From positions 61,389-125,388 of the forward strand of contig NZ_JAUUTW010000016.1 in NCBI RefSeq assembly GCF_030676415.1: DNA of 64,000 nt, written 5' to 3'. A program made the translations under genes and the position numbers. Source of the stretch: Peribacillus frigoritolerans. GTDB taxonomy: Bacteria; Bacillota; Bacilli; Bacillales; DSM-1321. How positions within the stretch are numbered: position 1 is the first letter of the stretch; every line of letters starts with the position of its first letter. The notes beneath the pieces were generated by a model. It made no database searches and had not been told where the DNA came from. It saw nothing but the letters and a program-made list of their open reading frames with translations. Shown in pieces: positions 29,257-38,484 of the stretch.

Positions 29257-30843
29257 ATGAATTCTGTAGATGTTTCTAATGAGTTACACCAATTATTAAC
29301 AGGAAACAACGTGCAAACTCAACTATCAGTTCCTCAATTGGTCGAAAAAGTATTAAGCAGAAATGAAGGAGTTTTAACATCCACCGGCGCAGTAAAAGCT
29401 GAAACTGGCAAATATACTGGTCGTTCACCTAAAGATAAATATATCGTGGAAGAAGCATCAGTTAAAGATAAAATCGATTGGGGTTCAGTGAACCAGCCAA
29501 TTTCCGAAGATGTCTTCAATAAACTATATAATAAAGTAGTTGACTACCTAAAAGCAAAAGAAGAGATTTTTGTTTTTAAAGGTTTCGCTGGTGCAGACGA
29601 AACATCACGTCTTCCCATCCGTGTTGTTAATGAATATGCTTGGCATAACCTTTTCGCCCATACTTTGTTCATCCGTCCGAACGAAGAGGAACTGAGAGGT
29701 CACGAAGCTGAATTCACGATCCTTTCTGCACCTAACTTCAAAGCAGACCCAGAAGTGGACGGAACTACATCCGAAACTTTCATCATCGTTTCATTTGAAC
29801 GCCGTACCATCCTGATCGGCGGTACGGAATATGCAGGAGAAATGAAAAAATCGATCTTCTCGATCATGAACTACTTACTTCCAGAGGCTGGAATCCTTCC
29901 AATGCATTGCTCTGCTAACGTAGGACGTGAAGGGGACGTCGCTTTATTCTTCGGACTGTCCGGTACAGGCAAAACAACTTTATCAGCAGACACTAGCCGT
30001 AAACTGATTGGCGATGACGAGCACGGCTGGTCTTCTAACGGTGTATTCAACATCGAAGGCGGCTGCTATGCGAAAACGATCAACCTTTCACGTGAAAAAG
30101 AACCACAAATTTTCGATGCGATCCGTTTCGGTGCCGTACTGGAAAATGTTGTTGTTGACCCGGATACACGTGAAGCGAACTATGATGACAGTTCATTGAC
30201 TGAAAACACTCGTGCTGCTTACCAAATGCAAGCGATCGATAACATCGTGAACCCAAGTATTGCAGGACACCCAAATACAATCATTTTCTTAACAGCTGAT
30301 GCTTCAGGCGTTCTGCCTCCAATCAGCAAGCTTTCCAAAGAACAGGCAATGTTCCACTTCCTAAGTGGATACACTAGTAAATTAGCTGGTACTGAAAGAG
30401 GCGTAACTTCACCGGAAGCTACATTCTCCACTTGCTTCGGTTCACCATTCTTACCGCTTCCAGCTACACGTTATGCTGAGATGCTTGGTGATAAAATTGA
30501 CGAGCACAATGCAAAGGTATACCTTGTCAACACCGGATGGACTGGCGGAGCATACGGAACTGGAAGCCGTATGAAACTTGCTTACACTCGTGCAATGGTA
30601 CAAGCGGCACTTGAAGGTGAATTAGCGAACATCGAAACGACAAAAGATGATATCTTCGGTTTGGATATCCCGCTTCATGTTCCTGGTGTTCCAGATGAAG
30701 TGCTTCAACCAATCAAAACTTGGGCAGATCCTGCCGCTTATAAAGAAGCAGCAACAGACCTAGCCGCACAATTCCGTGCAAACTTCAAGAAATTCAAAAG
30801 CGTTCCAAGTGAAATCGAAGAACTTGGCGGACCGACAGCTTAA
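29257..30843 (+). CDS. pckA: Phosphoenolpyruvate carboxykinase (ATP)
   Basis: 528 residues, normal length. It converts oxaloacetate plus ATP to PEP, the first gluconeogenic step. The kinase P-loop is GLSGTGKTT at 233-241 (Lys239). The substrate and metal region includes [18 protein letters not shown], and [10 protein letters not shown] carries the second metal aspartates. [14 protein letters not shown] is the C-terminal nucleotide site. GGAAGGTACC precedes the ATG. It is monocistronic with a strong terminator. Confidence 0.98.
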   Translation: MNSVDVSNELHQLLTGNNVQTQLSVPQLVEKVLSRNEGVLTSTGAVKAETGKYTGRSPKDKYIVEEASVKDKIDWGSVNQPISEDVFNKLYNKVVDYLKAKEEIFVFKGFAGADETSRLPIRVVNEYAWHNLFAHTLFIRPNEEELRGHEAEFTILSAPNFKADPEVDGTTSETFIIVSFERRTILIGGTEYAGEMKKSIFSIMNYLLPEAGILPMHCSANVGREGDVALFFGLSGTGKTTLSADTSRKLIGDDEHGWSSNGVFNIEGGCYAKTINLSREKEPQIFDAIRFGAVLENVVVDPDTREANYDDSSLTENTRAAYQMQAIDNIVNPSIAGHPNTIIFLTADASGVLPPISKLSKEQAMFHFLSGYTSKLAGTERGVTSPEATFSTCFGSPFLPLPATRYAEMLGDKIDEHNAKVYLVNTGWTGGAYGTGSRMKLAYTRAMVQAALEGELANIETTKDDIFGLDIPLHVPGVPDEVLQPIKTWADPAAYKEAATDLAAQFRANFKKFKSVPSEIEELGGPTA

Positions 30844-30856
30844 TAAATTGTACACA

Positions 30857-30886
30857 AAAGGACCAAGCTCTTGCTTGGTCCTTTCA
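30857..30886 (+). terminator. Rho-independent terminator of pckA
   Basis: AAAGGACCAAGC (30857-30868) pairs perfectly with GCTTGGTCCTTT (30873-30884) across a 4-nt loop. Confidence 0.9.
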
Positions 30887-30924
30887 GTTTGTCGACAAGT
30901 ACTGTCTCTTCCCGAACCATGATT

Positions 30925-31270
30925 TTAAAACAAGACTAGGTTATCCTTCATGGTTGACCTTTTTAGTGCCGGGTAGGTCGAAAAACGGCGTGAACGATCC
31001 AATAAAGTTCCGGGTAGGGCGAAAAAGGCGTCAACGGTCGAATAAAATGCCATGTAGGTCGAAAACGCCAACGGTCGAAATTAAGTGCGGACCAAAATTC
31101 AAAAAAAGACTAGGTAACCTTCATGGTTTATTTTTTTATGGATGGAACGCTTCCTTTCCGCCAAGCCTCCTCGCCGCAAGCATCTAGCGGGGTTTCGGCT
31201 AGCCAGTTATTCGGCAGAAGTGTCGCAAATATCTTCAATCCAATGAGCGGATTTCTAAAACCAACTGGAA
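30925..31270. repeat. Composite intergenic repeat element, copy A
   Basis: In order: an AAAACAAGACTAGGTTATCC module with TTCATGGTT (30931-30956); an array of GGTCGAA-like motifs at 30976, 30996, 31017, 31036, 31057 and 31073; a second AAGACTAGGTAACCTTCATG module (31107-31130); then a GC-rich block (CTTTCCGCCAAGCCTCCTCG, then CCAGTTATTCGGCAGAAGTG and TCGCAAAT) to about 31260. The gap between pckA and wecC contains no credible gene. The same modules recur at 51465-51790. Confidence 0.85.
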
Positions 31271-31388
31271 TGTTTCTACAGTTTGAAAGGAACAGCTTTG
31301 CATGGTCCTTTTCTTCATTGGAAAAGGGCACTGTCATAGTCAGCGCCCCCCTTAATCCTTATTCCATTATCGATGTTTGTCCAAGTTT

Positions 31389-32690
31389 TTAGATGATCGC
31401 TTTATTTCTGGCTTTTTTCATGGACATCGTTTTGTATTGATATATATTGCCCAGGTTGGCCACCGGGACATCTGTTTTAGTTGCATCAATGCAATTGCGT
31501 GTATCCAAAATCAATTTATTGCTCATGAGATTCGATAGCTTGTTATAATCCATCTGTTTAAATTCATCATGGTCAGTCAGGACAAGTATCAAGTCGGCAT
31601 CATTTACAGCGTCTTCCACTGATACGACTGGCATCTTTCCGGATTGGACATGGGGGTCATGCAAGGCTACATCCATGTTTTCCATCCCCATCAAGATATT
31701 GACGACATCAATGGCGGGACTTTCACGAATATCATCTACATTTCCTTTGTATGCAAGACCGAAAACAGCTACTTTGGGCTTCCGGATCCCCTCTAGCATC
31801 ATCCTTACGGAATTAACGATGTAATAAGGCATCGATACGTTGGTATCACGGGCCAATTTAATGATTCTCGCTTGCTCTGGTGCCTTTGCAACGACGAAAT
31901 ATGGATCGACCGCTAAACAATGGCCGCCAACTCCAGGTCCTGGTTGGTGAATATTGACACGAGGGTGTTTGTTTGCCATCGATATGACATCCAAAACATT
32001 GATATCCAGCTCGAAACAGATTTTCGTCAGCTCATTCGCAAGGGCGATATTGACATCCCTGAAGGTGTTTTCCATCAGTTTGGACATTTCAGCCGTTTTC
32101 GCATCCGTCTGAATGATCTCCCCTTGAACGAAGGTTTTATAAACAAGACTTCCTTTATATGAGCATGTTTCCGTGATGCCCCCGACGATACGGTTATTAT
32201 GAACCAACTCTTCAAGAATCCTTCCAGGTAAAACGCGTTCCGGACAATGAACGAGGAAAATGTCTTTTCCAATGGTAAGGCCCGTCCTCTCGATCATCGG
32301 TCTAATATGATCATCCATGCTTCTTGGCGCTATTGTCGATTCGATAATGATGACATTCCCTTTTTTGATAAAAGGAAGAATGTTTGAGGTAGCATCCATG
32401 ACATGAGTTAAATCACAGGATTGATGCATGTCCTTTTTATTTGGAGTAGGCACCGCGATAATGTAAACATCCGCATGTTCCGGGCTTAACTCAGCTCGGA
32501 ACTTATTGGAAGTGAGCACTTCTTGCAATACCTCCTCCAATCCAGGTTCTTCGATATGGAGCCTGCCGCTATTCAAATTGGAAATAATCTCAGGATGGAT
32601 ATCCACGCCGACAACATCGACACCGTGTTTCGCAAACATTAAAGAAGTCGGAAGTCCTATATAACCAAGTCCGATTGTACAAAGTTTCAT
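31389..32690 (-). CDS. wecC: UDP-N-acetyl-D-mannosamine dehydrogenase (WecC-type)
   Basis: 433 residues. It oxidises UDP-ManNAc to UDP-ManNAcA with NAD. The N-terminal Rossmann motif is IGLGYIGLPTSLMFAK, and a central helix contains AEMSKLMENTFRDVNIALAN. The catalytic Cys258 is in GGHCLAVDPYF, and the C-terminal UDP-binding domain has GLAYKGNVDDIRESPA. The start is ATG 32690, with AGGAG 8 nt upstream. It is last in an operon after two glycosyltransferases; the divergent epimerase supplies its substrate. The product is probably a cell-surface polysaccharide containing ManNAcA. Confidence 0.92.
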   Translation of the reverse strand: MKLCTIGLGYIGLPTSLMFAKHGVDVVGVDIHPEIISNLNSGRLHIEEPGLEEVLQEVLTSNKFRAELSPEHADVYIIAVPTPNKKDMHQSCDLTHVMDATSNILPFIKKGNVIIIESTIAPRSMDDHIRPMIERTGLTIGKDIFLVHCPERVLPGRILEELVHNNRIVGGITETCSYKGSLVYKTFVQGEIIQTDAKTAEMSKLMENTFRDVNIALANELTKICFELDINVLDVISMANKHPRVNIHQPGPGVGGHCLAVDPYFVVAKAPEQARIIKLARDTNVSMPYYIVNSVRMMLEGIRKPKVAVFGLAYKGNVDDIRESPAIDVVNILMGMENMDVALHDPHVQSGKMPVVSVEDAVNDADLILVLTDHDEFKQMDYNKLSNLMSNKLILDTRNCIDATKTDVPVANLGNIYQYKTMSMKKARNKAII

Positions 32691-32731
32691 AAAAACCACT
32701 CCTATCTATTTTTCTGCTACACTCAAATTTG

Positions 32732-34048
32732 TTAGGCTGTTTGATAGATTTCGATAAAGATTTCCTTCTCTTGTTTCCAATTGTATTTTTGTCGCGCGTT
32801 CAGGCAGTTATTGCTCATTTCCGCCCTTTTTTCAGGATGTTTCAATAAGTAATTGACGCCTTCGGCAATTGATTTTGGATCATGTGAATCGACACATACA
32901 CCGATTTTTTCCGTATCGACAACCTTTTGAATTTCAGGAAAGCTGCAGGCAACCACAGGCACACCGCTCATCATGTATTCAAACAATTTATTTGAAGATG
33001 CGGAGTAGTGATTAAAGCAGACATTATTCAATATCTGAAAACCTAAATACGCATTTTTTGTATAATGGAGCAGCTCGTCGACCGGAACCTTCGGCAGGAA
33101 CTTCACACGATGCTCCAGATTCATGTCGCTTACTTTTTTCATTAATTCATCCTTGATCCTTCCATCCCCGATAAAAACTACCGTCCCGCCCTCGATCATC
33201 GGTACAGCATCAACCAATTGCTCTAACCCTCTTCCCATTTGAACGCCGCCTTGGTATAACAATATCGGTTCATTCTCTGGCAAATCGAGCAGCTCATGCA
33301 AATTCACGGCCGTACTTTCCTCGGGATTGGTTGGAATCGGGTAGTTATGGACCACATTGGGATACAGACCATATAAGTCTTCGTTATACTTAGCTCTCGT
33401 ATGGTTTTCGGCAATCATTTCATCGACGAACATTAATAGGAATTTCTCCATCATCCCGTAAATTCGGCTATTATATCCCGTTCTGCTCGTTTGTACCTCA
33501 TGCGAGTCATAAATCAGCTTTTTTCTTCTCAACCATTTACTGCTGATCGCTCCCTGCATGAGCGTATTCAAGTCATTTGAATGATAAAAATCATATTTCC
33601 TTTTCCGGCCATGATAGATCATTTGACCAAAAATGTAGCTCCTTGTTAATAGTGTCGGCAGCTTCGTTTTAGTGATGATCAGGGTGCCCATCGCAAGGAG
33701 TGCAAGGGAACCGAACAGTATTCCCGATCCCACCCAGCCGTTGATCAAGTTCAAGTTCCACAACGTATTCCAGACCAATAAGGCCAATAGAACGATTTCA
33801 AACTTCTTTTTCTTCAATTTTCCTACGATCCTGAGAATCCTATGAAGCCCCTCCCAGCGGTTATTCACCCTAGTGACAGAGAAACCATTTTGGTGTTTCT
33901 CCTTTTTGGGCAAATCCTTGATTTTCCAGTTATGAATGGCAATTAGATCGACTTCATAACCCGCTTCAGTAAGTGCTGTGCATTCTCTTAGAACCCTCGC
34001 ATCGTTCGTAAAGTGATTCCACACGAACATACATACTTTCTTCGCCAT
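32732..34048 (-). CDS. GT4-type glycosyltransferase with an internal membrane hairpin
   Basis: 438 residues. The N-terminal GT-B donor-side start is MFVWNHFTNDARVLRECTAL. Two adjacent hydrophobic segments (about 85-126, LLALLVWNTLWNLNLINGWV and GILFGSLALLAMGTLI) interrupt the first Rossmann domain. The C-terminal domain has ILLYQGGVQMGRGLEQLVDA and the GT4 motif FEYMMSGVPVVACSFPE. The start at 34048 follows GGAGGACAAC. It is 23 bp after the other GT and 41 bp before wecC. It is membrane-anchored; the sugar is unknown. Confidence 0.88.
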   Translation of the reverse strand: MAKKVCMFVWNHFTNDARVLRECTALTEAGYEVDLIAIHNWKIKDLPKKEKHQNGFSVTRVNNRWEGLHRILRIVGKLKKKKFEIVLLALLVWNTLWNLNLINGWVGSGILFGSLALLAMGTLIITKTKLPTLLTRSYIFGQMIYHGRKRKYDFYHSNDLNTLMQGAISSKWLRRKKLIYDSHEVQTSRTGYNSRIYGMMEKFLLMFVDEMIAENHTRAKYNEDLYGLYPNVVHNYPIPTNPEESTAVNLHELLDLPENEPILLYQGGVQMGRGLEQLVDAVPMIEGGTVVFIGDGRIKDELMKKVSDMNLEHRVKFLPKVPVDELLHYTKNAYLGFQILNNVCFNHYSASSNKLFEYMMSGVPVVACSFPEIQKVVDTEKIGVCVDSHDPKSIAEGVNYLLKHPEKRAEMSNNCLNARQKYNWKQEKEIFIEIYQTA

Positions 34049-34071
34049 GTTGTCCTCCACTTCCGGATTTT

Positions 34072-35277
34072 TCAGCCTGACGCTTCCATCACATTGATGA
34101 GACCTTTAATATTTTTAGACCATTGAAAATGTTGTTTAGCATACCGATGACCGTTTTCCCCCAGTTCTTCACGAAGGGCTGGGTCCGAGGCCATGGTCAA
34201 GATATGCTGACAGATTTCATCAACATTTCTGCTCTCTGCCACCAACCCGCATTTCGCCTCTGAGAGCATCTTCTTGGCCCTGCCGTCCACATCACCGACA
34301 ATGGGTTTTCCGACACACATATAATCGATGATTTTACCAGGCAGCACCTTATTGAAGACTTCTTTTTCAACCAAGCTCACATAGGCAATATGGGACGTTG
34401 AAACTTCATGAAGAGTCACTCTTCGATTCATCGCATTAATCATCTTAATATTAGTCAGCCCTCTAGAGCTTATCTCCTTCTCCACTTCAGATATCCGATA
34501 TCCATATCCAATCATCGAGAACTCGATTTGTTTATGTTCCCTTAGCTTTTCAGCTACGGCTATCAGTTTTTTCAAGTCCTGAGCCAGTCCGATATTCCCC
34601 GCATAAACGACCTTGATTACTTTTTCCGATACGGGTGTAAGCATATTCTTTAACGTCAGCTCATCCGCAGTAAGCGAATTAGGGATGTATTGGATGGCTT
34701 CTTCCTTGACTCCCTTTGCAACGATATAATCCCTGAAACCAGGACTATTGATGATAATAAAATCTGAATGCCGATATAGCTTCCTTTCCAGAAAGAAAGC
34801 TATTTTCAAAACCCACTTATTAGTAAATACGCCAACTCCTATCAACGATTCCGGCCATAAATCCCTGACATCGGTAATGAGTTTCGCCTTCATCTTTTTC
34901 TTGGCGATCAACGCCGCCAATGTCGGAAAGATCGGCGGGGTCGTGGCAAACACATAATCATATTTTTTTTCGAGACGGATGATTGTATAAATGAAAAGCC
35001 ACATCGCTTCAAGATAATGAAGCAACCGCTTCCCCATATTGCTTGTATACCTCTTCACTTTGTCCGGTTTAATCCTGATGACATCTTCTTCAATGCTTTC
35101 TTCATCCCAAAACTTTGTATCTTGATATAAACTTTGATTAGGATAACTCGGCTTCAATGTGATGACCGTTACCTCAAATCCGTTTCTTTTCAAATGGAGA
35201 TATATATTTTTCATTCTATTTCCCGCACTTCCGATTTCCGGATAAAAGTTTTGCACGATCATCAGGACGCTTTTCAT
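34072..35277 (-). CDS. GT4-family glycosyltransferase (WbuB-like)
   Basis: 401 residues. It begins VLMIVQNFYPEIGSAGNRMK, typical of GT-B GT4 enzymes acting on N-acetylated amino sugars. ITDVRDLWPESLIGVGVF is a hallmark of the WbuB/FnlB-like group. The C-terminal half has VVYAGNIGLAQDLKKLI and KIIDYMCVGKPIVGDVDG. One hydrophobic segment near 85-100 may dock it to the membrane. It is the first gene of the operon GT, GT, wecC, and probably transfers an early sugar to the lipid carrier or growing chain; the exact substrate is not deducible. Confidence 0.88.
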   Translation of the reverse strand: MKSVLMIVQNFYPEIGSAGNRMKNIYLHLKRNGFEVTVITLKPSYPNQSLYQDTKFWDEESIEEDVIRIKPDKVKRYTSNMGKRLLHYLEAMWLFIYTIIRLEKKYDYVFATTPPIFPTLAALIAKKKMKAKLITDVRDLWPESLIGVGVFTNKWVLKIAFFLERKLYRHSDFIIINSPGFRDYIVAKGVKEEAIQYIPNSLTADELTLKNMLTPVSEKVIKVVYAGNIGLAQDLKKLIAVAEKLREHKQIEFSMIGYGYRISEVEKEISSRGLTNIKMINAMNRRVTLHEVSTSHIAYVSLVEKEVFNKVLPGKIIDYMCVGKPIVGDVDGRAKKMLSEAKCGLVAESRNVDEICQHILTMASDPALREELGENGHRYAKQHFQWSKNIKGLINVMEASG

Positions 35278-35473
35278 ATTCGCCTATCACCTCTATTCTG
35301 CTTAGCTATGCTTCCTGCTTTATATTGTAAATGCCAAATATTAACTGAAGGTTAAAGAAATATAAAGTCCTCATTAATATTGTAAAAATTCCGTTAATTA
35401 TTGTTTCGTTTTTATATTTCCCATGAACTTCCCGTTATAATGAGGGAGACATTCAGAAGGGGAGGAAATGAGC

Positions 35474-36610
35474 ATGCCTAAACAACGTATAAAGGTCATG
35501 ACCGTATTTGGTACAAGACCAGAGGCTATCAAAATGGCACCAGTCGTTTTGGAACTGAAAAAGCATCAAGAAGAAATAGAAACCATCGTGGTGGTCACCG
35601 CCCAGCATAGGGAAATGCTCGACCAAGTCTTGCAATGTTTTCAAATAAAGCCAGATCACGATTTGGATATGATGAAGGATAGACAAACATTAGAAGAGAT
35701 TACAACTCGAGGGCTTGAAAAATTGAGTTCGCTCATGAAAGATATAAAACCGGATATCGTCCTCGTACATGGGGATACAACGACAACCTTCATCGCAAGC
35801 TTGGCCGCTTTCTATAATAAGATACAGATTGGACACGTTGAGGCTGGTCTTCGAACCTGGAATAAGCATTCACCGTTCCCTGAAGAAATGAATCGACAGT
35901 TGACCGGAGTCTTGGCTGACTTGCACTTTGCGCCTACCAAGAGGGCTGCTGAAAATCTCCTATCGGAAAATAAAAACAATGATTATATCCATATTACCGG
36001 CAACACTGTCATCGATGCCTTGAAAACAACGATACAAAAAGACTACATGCATCCGATCATCTCCGGGTTGAATGGTGATAAAATGCTATTAATGACCGTA
36101 CACCGCCGTGAAAATATCGGAAAACCCATGGAAGGAATATTCCGTTCCGTGAAACGGCTTCTGGATGAACACGGGGATATCCAAGTTGTTTTCCCCATTC
36201 ATAAAAACCCAGTCGTTCGCGAAATCGCTCATGAGATTTTCAACGATACGGATAGGCTGCATATAATAGAACCTTTAGAGGTGATTGATTTCCATAATTT
36301 TGCGGCGCGATCACATCTTATCCTGACAGATTCCGGAGGGGTGCAGGAAGAAGCCCCATCACTGGGTGTTCCCGTTCTCGTGCTGCGCGATACAACAGAA
36401 CGTCCGGAAGGAATCGACGCTGGTACTCTTTTATTGGCAGGGATTGATGAAGATCGAATTTTCCAATTGACCAATAATCTGCTTACAAGTGAAGAGGCCT
36501 ATAGAAAAATGGCGACAGCTTCCAACCCATATGGAGATGGATTCGCTTCAAAACGGATAGTTGAAATCCTATTAACGCATTGCGGAATGAAATCCCCCCT
36601 TCCATTATGA
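35474..36610 (+). CDS. wecB: UDP-N-acetylglucosamine 2-epimerase (non-hydrolysing)
   Basis: 378 residues. It interconverts UDP-GlcNAc and UDP-ManNAc. Signatures are MTVFGTRPEAIKMAPVVLEL, VLVHGDTTTT, HVEAGLRTWNKHSPFPEEMN, TVHRRENIG, LTDSGGVQEEAPSLGVPVLV and TERPEGIDAGT. The start is ATG 35474, 8 nt after GGGGAGG; the ATG at 35468 is too close. It is divergent from the glycosyltransferase/wecC operon, supplying UDP-ManNAc for oxidation. B. subtilis MnaA has the same activity and also serves teichoic acid linkage-unit synthesis, so a housekeeping paralogue may exist elsewhere. Confidence 0.94.
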   Translation: MPKQRIKVMTVFGTRPEAIKMAPVVLELKKHQEEIETIVVVTAQHREMLDQVLQCFQIKPDHDLDMMKDRQTLEEITTRGLEKLSSLMKDIKPDIVLVHGDTTTTFIASLAAFYNKIQIGHVEAGLRTWNKHSPFPEEMNRQLTGVLADLHFAPTKRAAENLLSENKNNDYIHITGNTVIDALKTTIQKDYMHPIISGLNGDKMLLMTVHRRENIGKPMEGIFRSVKRLLDEHGDIQVVFPIHKNPVVREIAHEIFNDTDRLHIIEPLEVIDFHNFAARSHLILTDSGGVQEEAPSLGVPVLVLRDTTERPEGIDAGTLLLAGIDEDRIFQLTNNLLTSEEAYRKMATASNPYGDGFASKRIVEILLTHCGMKSPLPL

Positions 36611-36637
36611 AAAAAGCTCAAGAAAAATAAGATAATG

Positions 36638-36674
36638 AGAAAAAGCCTGTCACGTAAGCGGCAGGCTTTTTCTA
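36638..36674 (+). terminator. Rho-independent terminator of wecB
   Basis: AGAAAAAGCCTG (36638-36649) pairs with CAGGCTTTTTCT (36662-36673). Confidence 0.88.
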
Positions 36675-36872
36675 TTCAGTCAGTTTTTGAAACGGCTACT
36701 TCATATTTTCATTTGCTCTTTCATTAGCGCCAGATTTAAAGCAAAGAGTACATAACTAATACTAAATTGAATTTGAATATGTTAGATACCTATGTGATAG
36801 TTTGGGTAGATCAAGGCTCATTGAAGTCAATCAAATTAGATTGAAAATTTTTAAATTGCTGGAGGTGCTTAA

Positions 36873-37043
36873 GTGTTCGGGGAAGATCCTAAATTTGTTA
36901 AATGCGGTAAAGAAATCAAGGGGGATGAAGTCATTCTTGTGAAAATGCGTCATCCGAAGCGTAAAGGGATGACTGAAATAAAGGCCTATTTAAAAAATGA
37001 AGGAAGTTTCATCTGCGAAGCTTGTTTTGATAAGGAAATATGA
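36873..37043 (+). CDS. Small 56-residue protein with zinc-ribbon-like Cys residues
   Basis: GTG 36873 with GGAGGTG 5 nt upstream opens 56 codons. The sequence starts MFGEDPKFVKCGKEIKGDEV, contains MRHPKRKGMTEIKAYLKNEG and ends FICEACFDKEI. Cys11 and the CEAC pair (Cys48, Cys51) suggest metal binding, although a fourth Cys is missing. Similar small proteins occur in bacilli, but the function is unknown. It is not coupled to its neighbours. An AT-rich gap of about 200 bp with no other feature lies upstream. Confidence 0.7.
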   Translation: MFGEDPKFVKCGKEIKGDEVILVKMRHPKRKGMTEIKAYLKNEGSFICEACFDKEI

Positions 37044-37193
37044 TTTTAATTTTTCTGATGGGGAACTGAACATGATTCACAATCTAAAATGCAGCTAAGC
37101 CATCGGTGCCTGCATGCTTTTCCCAGTGAATATAAAGGAGGATAAGATCTCGCTGTCGAATTGATAATCATGACACGAAACAGGAGGATTAGT

Positions 37194-37601
37194 ATGAAAA
37201 ATCAAGTTACCCCCTATTTAATCTTCGATGGACAAGCAAAGGACGCATTAGCCTTTTATGCGAAGGTATTTCATGCAGAGATTACCGAACTGCAAACCTA
37301 CGGGGAAGCTGATTTCCCAACACCTGAAGAAGCGAATGACCTTGTTTTGCATGCCAAAATCAAAAATGGCGATATGCTGATCATGGTATCTGATACGTTT
37401 CCAGGCAATCCCTTTGAAGTCGGGAATAATGTTGCGTTGGTCCTCGAATGTGAAAGCGAATCGGAAATCCAGCATTTATATGATGTTATGTGTGAAAAAG
37501 GATTATCCTTAATGAAACTGCAAGATACCTTTTGGGGAGCTAAGTATGGTAAGGTCAAGGATCAATTTGGCATTCACTGGGACTTGAATTTCACAAAATG
37601 A
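37194..37601 (+). CDS. VOC/glyoxalase-superfamily protein, PhnB-like
   Basis: 135 residues of the PhnB-like vicinal oxygen chelate type: QVTPYLIFDGQAKDALAFYA at the N-terminus, KIKNGDMLIMVSDTFPG in the middle, FWGAKYGKVKDQFGIHWDLN at the end. It is cytosolic and probably dimeric. The substrate is unknown; several members act in antibiotic resistance or small-molecule isomerisation. The start is ATG 37194 after CAGGAGGA. The gene stops 2 bp from a long converging minus-strand frame, with no terminator hairpin between. Confidence 0.85.
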   Translation: MKNQVTPYLIFDGQAKDALAFYAKVFHAEITELQTYGEADFPTPEEANDLVLHAKIKNGDMLIMVSDTFPGNPFEVGNNVALVLECESESEIQHLYDVMCEKGLSLMKLQDTFWGAKYGKVKDQFGIHWDLNFTK

Positions 37602-37673
37602 ATCTAAAAATGGCGAAAATGCGATTTGTATCCCCGGCCATTTTTACTAGGGATCATTCGCGGAAACCAGCCA

Positions 37674-38466
37674 TCAAAACACACGAAAATAATTAAGGAC
37701 ATTTTTCCCATTAATAAAATCGTGACGCAAATGAATAATATACGTACATAGGAAGCACCTTTCTTAATGGCGAAGTTCGTTCCTACCAATGCTCCTGCAA
37801 CCATTACCAGACCCATCGGAATTCCATAGGCAAAATTGACGGTCACCATAGATAAAAAAATAATAAGTGCGGCAATATTGCTTCCAAAATTCAATATTCT
37901 TGCATTCCCGGCAGCCTGGACAAAATCAAACCCAATGATCAGAAATGAAATAATAAAAAGGAACCTGTGCCTGGTCCAAGAAAACCATCATAAAAACCGA
38001 TTGCAAATATTATGACTATCAAAAGAATCATTTTCTTCCTTTTCAGCCCTTGATACTTTGCATCTTTACCCCAATCCTTTTTTACCAACGTATAAATCGC
38101 AACAATGACCAGCAAAATCAAAATGAGGGGCTTAAGTATCTCTGCGGAAACGAAATGTACAACGTATGCTCCTAACGCCGCTCCAATTACAGTAATCGGA
38201 AACAGCTTGATGACGAATTTGAAATCCACTTTTCCAGCCCGAATGAATGAAATCGTACTCGTTAAAGATCCCATTGTACCCGCCAGATTGTTGGTGGCAA
38301 GTGCCGCTGAAGGCGAAATCCCCGTGAACAATAAAGCCGGAATGGAAATTAAACCGCCCCCGCCCACAACTGAATCGATGAATGCGGCAATAAAACCCGC
38401 AAGTACTAAAAATAGCAAAGTATAGAGATTGATTTCCTCCCTGTTTTCCCCTTCTTTCAAAAGCAC
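37674..38466 (-). pseudogene. TSUP/TauE-SafE family permease with two apparent frameshifts
   Basis: The first frame (GTG 38466, start uncertain) reads a typical TSUP half: FIDSVVGGGGLISIPALLFT, then GFYDGFLGPGTGSF, stopping at 37939. Adding one T in the TTT at 37948-37950 (minus strand) restores FLIIGFDFVQAAGNARILNF and NFAYGIPMG. A second single-base loss in the A5 run at 37702-37706 diverts the end; one extra A gives LLMGKNVLNYFRVF and stop at 37674. TSUP permeases move sulfite, sulfonates or other anions. The likely ribosome binding site GGAGG lies inside the frame with no normal start after it, so the 5' end is also doubtful. Confidence 0.82.
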
Positions 38467-38484
38467 TATCTAAATTGCCATTAC

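Noticed and set aside
30954..31392. Short plus- and minus-strand frames between pckA and wecC
   Set aside because: All lie within composite repeat A, lack ribosome binding sites and change frame through the motif array.
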